From the NCBI RefSeq assembly GCF_027497215.1, contig NZ_CP114904.1:1426001-1490000 (forward strand): a stretch of DNA of 64,000 nucleotides. Reading direction: 5' to 3'. Below, piece by piece: positions 60,360 to 64,000 of this stretch. Made by a program: the position numbers and the translations under genes. The notes below the pieces were generated by a model that was not told the origin of the DNA, did not search any database, and saw only the letters and a program-made list of their open reading frames with translations. Positions within the stretch are counted from its first letter, which is position 1. Each line of letters opens with the position of its first letter. The DNA is from Micromonospora sp. WMMD812. GTDB taxonomy: Bacteria; Actinomycetota; Actinomycetes; Mycobacteriales; Micromonosporaceae.

Positions 60360-61328
60360 ATGATCACTTATCCCACCTTCGGTCTGCTCGTCGAGGGCAT
60401 CGACCCGGCCATTCTCGAGGCGCAGCGGCAGGTCAACGCCATGCTCGCCCGGATGCCGCACCCCGACCTGCACACCCCCGAGGGCCTGGCGACCCTGCGG
60501 GCAGGCACCGCCAACAACCCCGGCGGCACGCAGCTCACCCCCACCGAGCGGCACGTCGAGGGCCCTGGTGGTCCGATCCGGCTGCGCATCTTCACGCCCG
60601 AGACGCCACGTGCTGTGCTGTACCGCATCCATGGCGGCGGATGGGCTGCCGGTGCTCCCGAAGACGATGACGTCCTCAACGACCGCATCGCCCGGGCCAC
60701 CGGAGCCGTCATCGTCAGCCCCGACTACCGCCTCACCCCCGACGTCACCGTGCCCGAGCAGATCACCGACACCATCGCCGTGGCCTCATGGCTCGGACGC
60801 AACACGCAGACCGAGTTCGGCACCGACACGCTGCTGGTCGGCGGGATCTCCGCCGGCGGGCACCTCGCCGCGGCGACCCTGCTCGCCCTGCGCGACGCCG
60901 GTGATCCCGCCTTCGGCAAGTTCGTCGGCGCCCATCTCGACTGCGGCGCCTACGACCTCGGCATGACCCCAAGCGCTGCCGGCGCCACCGAGCGCACCCT
61001 GATCCTGACCCGTGCATGGCTCGACGACCTGCTCGACCTGGGCCTGCCCCGTTACACCGTCGAGCAGCGTCGTGTCCCGCAGTTGTCACCTGCCCTCGCG
61101 GACCTGACCGACTTCCCGCCGACGCTGTTCACGGTCGGCGACCTTGACCCGCTGCGCGACGACTCGATCATTCTCGCCGCCCGGCTGCGCCTCGCCGGAC
61201 GCGACGTCCACCTCGACGTATGGCCGGAGGGTGCGCACGCCTTCACCAACATGGCCACCCCGCTCGGCGAGCTCGCCCTCCAGCGCACGGCCGAGTGGAT
61301 CAACACGCTCCTCGACCGAGCCGGCTGA
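60360..61328 (+). CDS. HSL-type alpha/beta-hydrolase (esterase)
   Basis: 322 residues from ATG 60360. The hormone-sensitive-lipase oxyanion motif is RIHGGGWAAG; the nucleophile elbow is VGGISAGGHLAAATLLAL (G-x-S-A-G); Asp and His are in TVGDLDPLRDDS and EGAHAFTNM. It would cleave short-chain esters or lactones. Following two SDRs and preceding an exporter, it could act on a product of the same pathway. Confidence 0.92.
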   Translation: MITYPTFGLLVEGIDPAILEAQRQVNAMLARMPHPDLHTPEGLATLRAGTANNPGGTQLTPTERHVEGPGGPIRLRIFTPETPRAVLYRIHGGGWAAGAPEDDDVLNDRIARATGAVIVSPDYRLTPDVTVPEQITDTIAVASWLGRNTQTEFGTDTLLVGGISAGGHLAAATLLALRDAGDPAFGKFVGAHLDCGAYDLGMTPSAAGATERTLILTRAWLDDLLDLGLPRYTVEQRRVPQLSPALADLTDFPPTLFTVGDLDPLRDDSIILAARLRLAGRDVHLDVWPEGAHAFTNMATPLGELALQRTAEWINTLLDRAG

Positions 61329-61426
61329 GACCCGTCGTGTCCGGCGGCGACCCTGCCGCCGGACACGACGGACGCCCGCCGCGAGCCAGGCGCCGCCAAA
61401 CACCGCCCACGGCAGAAAGACGCTCC

Positions 61427-62968
61427 ATGACCCTCACCGCTTCCACTTTCCGGGCACGTCCGGCCGCCACCTCCACGCCGCCGGTTCGGCTCGCGCGGCC
61501 GGACGTCACGGTGATCGGCGCGCTGCTCGCCGCCACGTTCGTCGTCGTCCTCAGCGCGACAGTCATGACCGTGGCGATCCCGCCGCTCATCCACGACCTG
61601 GCCGTACCGGCAACCTCGGCGCAATGGCTCACCACCGGCTACATGCTCACCATGGCGATCGTCATCCCGATCACGGCCTTCCTGGCCCACCGTTTCCGGC
61701 TACGCCCGCTCTACATCACCGCCATGAGCTTGTTCCTGGCCGGGACCCTGCTGAGCGCGACCGCTCCGGGCTTCCAGACGCTCCTGATCGGCCGCGTGGT
61801 CCAGGCGACCGGCGGCGCCATCATCACCCCCCTCATGCTCACCACGGTCGCCACGCTCGTTCCGACCGCCGTTCGTGGCCGCACGATGGGCGTGATCACC
61901 CTGGTGATGGCGGTCGCCCCGGCCCTTGGCCCGACCGCCTCCGGCCTGATCGTTGACGCCCTTGGCTGGCGGGCACTGTTCTGGCTCACTCTCCCGATCG
62001 CGGCGGCCGCCTTCGTCTTCGGACTCCTCGTCGTCCGCGACGTCAGCGAGCCCGCGCCGGCGCGCTTCGAATTGCTCTCCGCCCTACTCTCCGCGATCGG
62101 GTTCGGCGGCGTCATCATCGGTCTCACCGGCCTCGCCGGGAAAGCTGGCTCCAGCAGCGGTCTGCCCGCCTGGGCTTCGCTCACCCTCGGCGCAGCCGCG
62201 CTCGCCCTGTTCACTCGGCGGCAACTGCGGCTCGGCGACCGCGCGCTCGTTGACCTGCGCACCTTCCGGGCGCCGGCCTTCGCGACCGGGGTGGCACTGC
62301 TCGCCCTCACCATGATCGGCCTGTTCGGCGCCCTGCTGCTGCTCCCGCTGTACCTGCAGGACGTGCGCGGCCTCACCACCGCGCAGACCGGACTGGCCCT
62401 GCTGCCCGGCGGCATCACCGCGGGCATACTCGCCCCGCTCGTCGGCCGCATCTCCGACCGGCACGGCCCAGGCGCCGTGCTGACACCGGGCGCGATCGTG
62501 CTGTCGTCCGCGTTGTGGACGCTCGCCTTCACCGGCGAGCACACCGACTACGGCTGGGTGGTCGCCGCCCACGTCCTGCTCAACGTCGGCGTCGCCTTGC
62601 TCATGACCCCACTGTTCACCGTCGGCCTGAACGCGACCGCCGGCCCGCTCTCCTCGCACGCCAGCGCGATCCTCAACACCGTTCAACAGGTCGCCGGCGC
62701 AGCCGGGGGCGCCCTGCTCATCGCCCTCACCTCGGCAATTACCCGCAGCCGCACCTCCCACGGCACGAACGAGCAGATCGCCGCCGCCGCCGGTATCCAC
62801 GGCGGCTTCCTCACCGCCGCGAGTATCTCCCTCGCCGGCATCGGCCTGGCGGTCGGCATCGCACGGTCACGACGACCCCGCGCGGAGAAGCCAACTCGGA
62901 CCACATACGACGGGCGCCGAGGCGCGTGGCGTGGTCAGCGATGCCCCACAGCGCCCCGTCACCTCTAG
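61427..62968 (+). CDS. DHA2-type MFS drug exporter
   Basis: 513 residues from ATG 61427, with about fourteen membrane segments. The motif C region GPTASGLIVDALGWRALFWL and SATVMTVAIPPLIHDLAV at the start are typical of the drug:H+ antiporter-2 family (EmrB/QacA-like). It likely exports a toxic substrate or product of the surrounding enzymes. No EmrA-type partner adjoins, as is usual in Gram-positive bacteria. Confidence 0.92.
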   Translation: MTLTASTFRARPAATSTPPVRLARPDVTVIGALLAATFVVVLSATVMTVAIPPLIHDLAVPATSAQWLTTGYMLTMAIVIPITAFLAHRFRLRPLYITAMSLFLAGTLLSATAPGFQTLLIGRVVQATGGAIITPLMLTTVATLVPTAVRGRTMGVITLVMAVAPALGPTASGLIVDALGWRALFWLTLPIAAAAFVFGLLVVRDVSEPAPARFELLSALLSAIGFGGVIIGLTGLAGKAGSSSGLPAWASLTLGAAALALFTRRQLRLGDRALVDLRTFRAPAFATGVALLALTMIGLFGALLLLPLYLQDVRGLTTAQTGLALLPGGITAGILAPLVGRISDRHGPGAVLTPGAIVLSSALWTLAFTGEHTDYGWVVAAHVLLNVGVALLMTPLFTVGLNATAGPLSSHASAILNTVQQVAGAAGGALLIALTSAITRSRTSHGTNEQIAAAAGIHGGFLTAASISLAGIGLAVGIARSRRPRAEKPTRTTYDGRRGAWRGQRCPTAPRHL

Positions 62969-63057
62969 ACCACCCGACCCGGACCGACCTCGGTCAGCCG
63001 CACTGCCACCGCTGTCCGAACATTCACGCAGTGACTACTCAACGAACGGGAACGAGC

Positions 63058-64000
63058 ATGGAACCGAAAATCTGGTACGTCACCGGAGCGAGCCGCGGGC
63101 TCGGTCGCGCGGTCGTCGAGGCCGCCCTCCGCTCGGGCGAGCGCGTTTTCGCCACCGCCCGCAAGCCCGAGGCTCTTGGCGAGTTGGTGGCGCGCTACCC
63201 CGACACGCTGCGCACCGCGGCGGTCGACGTCACCGACCTGTCCGCCGTCAACGCGTCGATCGCCGCAGCCCACAATGCGTTCGGCCGGATCGACGTCGTC
63301 GTCAACAATGCCGGCTACGCCAACCTCTGCGCGATCGAGGACACCGACCCCGCCGACTTTCGCGCACAGGTCGACACCAACCTCTTCGGCGTCGTCAACG
63401 TCACGCAGGCCGTCCTCCCCACCCTCCGCGCCCAAGGCGCCGGACGGATCATCAACGTCTCCTCCGTCGGTGGCAGGGTCGGCACCGTCGGCCTGGGGGC
63501 CTACCAGGCCGCCAAATGGGCGGTGAACGGCTTCACCCAAGTCCTCGCCCAAGAAGTCCGGCCGCTCGGCATCAAGGTCACCTCGATCGAGCCCGGAGGC
63601 ATCCAGACCGAATGGGCCGGCGCGTCCATGACCATCGGGCCGATCAGCGCCACCTACCAGCCCACCGTCGGCGCGTTCGCCGACCTGCTCGCGCAGGTCC
63701 GCGGAACCGTCGGTGGCGACCCCGCCCTCGTCGCCGACGCCATCCTGCGCCTCAGCCGCCTCGACGAACCCCCGGTACGGCTCCTCCTGGGCACCGACGC
63801 CATGATCGGAGCACACCAAGCCGCAAAAGCGCTGAAGGAAAACGACATACGCTGGGCCGAGTTCTCCCGCTCGACCGACCGACCCGACGCCACGCCACAG
63901 GAACTCGACCCACTCGGCGTGCTCACCGCCGACCCGGCCGCCATCGTGCACCGCTTCGTCGACGAGGTCGTCAACGGGGGCAATCTCGACGTGCTGCCCG
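63058..64000 (+). CDS. SDR fused to an NTF2/SnoaL-like domain, incomplete at right edge
   Basis: 314 residues are visible and the frame is open at the window end. The SDR part (about 1-280) has IWYVTGASRGLGRAVVEAAL, VVNNAGYANL, NVSSVGGRVGTVGLGAYQAAKWAV and SIEPGGIQTEW. A linker follows, and the last visible residues (AAIVHRFVDEVVNGGNLDVL) are the first helix of an NTF2-like ester-cyclase (SnoaL-like) domain. A fused SDR-NTF2 protein is uncommon. ATG 63058 has only a weak site. Confidence 0.82.
   Translation, partial: MEPKIWYVTGASRGLGRAVVEAALRSGERVFATARKPEALGELVARYPDTLRTAAVDVTDLSAVNASIAAAHNAFGRIDVVVNNAGYANLCAIEDTDPADFRAQVDTNLFGVVNVTQAVLPTLRAQGAGRIINVSSVGGRVGTVGLGAYQAAKWAVNGFTQVLAQEVRPLGIKVTSIEPGGIQTEWAGASMTIGPISATYQPTVGAFADLLAQVRGTVGGDPALVADAILRLSRLDEPPVRLLLGTDAMIGAHQAAKALKENDIRWAEFSRSTDRPDATPQELDPLGVLTADPAAIVHRFVDEVVNGGNLDVLP

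Noticed and set aside
1..64000. Long overlapping open frames on the opposite strand of core genes
   Set aside because: High GC produces long stop-free shadow frames; they are Arg/Pro/Ala-rich, lack families and ribosome-binding sites.

Overview
The window is high-GC actinobacterial DNA. Gene content (an Asp23/DUF6286 envelope cluster, a branched-chain 2-oxoacid dehydrogenase operon with an Lrp regulator, LigD polymerase, SigJ-type sigma factor, many GTG/TTG starts, leaderless-looking genes) fits the Micromonosporaceae, probably Micromonospora. That placement is inference from gene style; there is no rRNA or other marker, and I found no tRNA, rRNA or CRISPR array.

1-29 kb looks like ordinary, well-kept chromosome. 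It holds an Asp23/Gls24 alkaline-shock cluster, a substrate-binding-fold protein, TerC, a CBS-BON protein, DoxX, FKBP, a STAS anti-anti-sigma factor, an SMP-30-type protein, an L,D-transpeptidase lipoprotein, a Tat-exported TIM-barrel protein next to a secreted PQQ-type sugar dehydrogenase, the bkd-type E1a-E1b-E2 operon with a divergent Lrp regulator, LigD polymerase, a surface-glycan set (acyltransferase, epimerase, GT2, GT39), a histidine phosphatase overlapping an NnrD-like dehydratase, hemerythrin, and a divergent ArsR-like/MFS pair. Several genes end in strong GC hairpins (5780-5810, 8205-8236, 13227-13260, 23562-23594, 26258-26292).

29-58 kb is accessory and decayed. Intact genes (HAD, GNAT, kinase-like, argS, TPR, LRR, S9 peptidase, GMC oxidoreductase, MerR/MerT-like, LtrA, a membrane esterase-like protein, WrbA, MarR, SigJ with an AhpD-like partner) alternate with at least ten broken genes: IS481 and IS110 remnants, a TetR fragment, an ABC-transporter tail, and frameshifted SCO4402-like and SDR genes. 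A 410-bp block is duplicated at 38964-39373 and 54319-54729. Three related 105-125 bp imperfect palindromes lie between 29.6 and 31.2 kb.

58.5-64 kb is a co-directional catabolic or detoxification operon: SDR, SDR, HSL-type esterase, DHA2 exporter, and an SDR fused to an NTF2-like domain that runs off the window. TetR-type operator motifs lie upstream of it.

The most interesting candidates are (i) a leaderless, arginine-rich leader peptide (33719-33808) upstream of argS, which looks like ribosome-mediated attenuation; (ii) the palindromic repeat family; (iii) the nested operator between the GMC oxidoreductase and its TetR regulator; and (iv) the repeated TetR-like operator array before the SDR/esterase operon.
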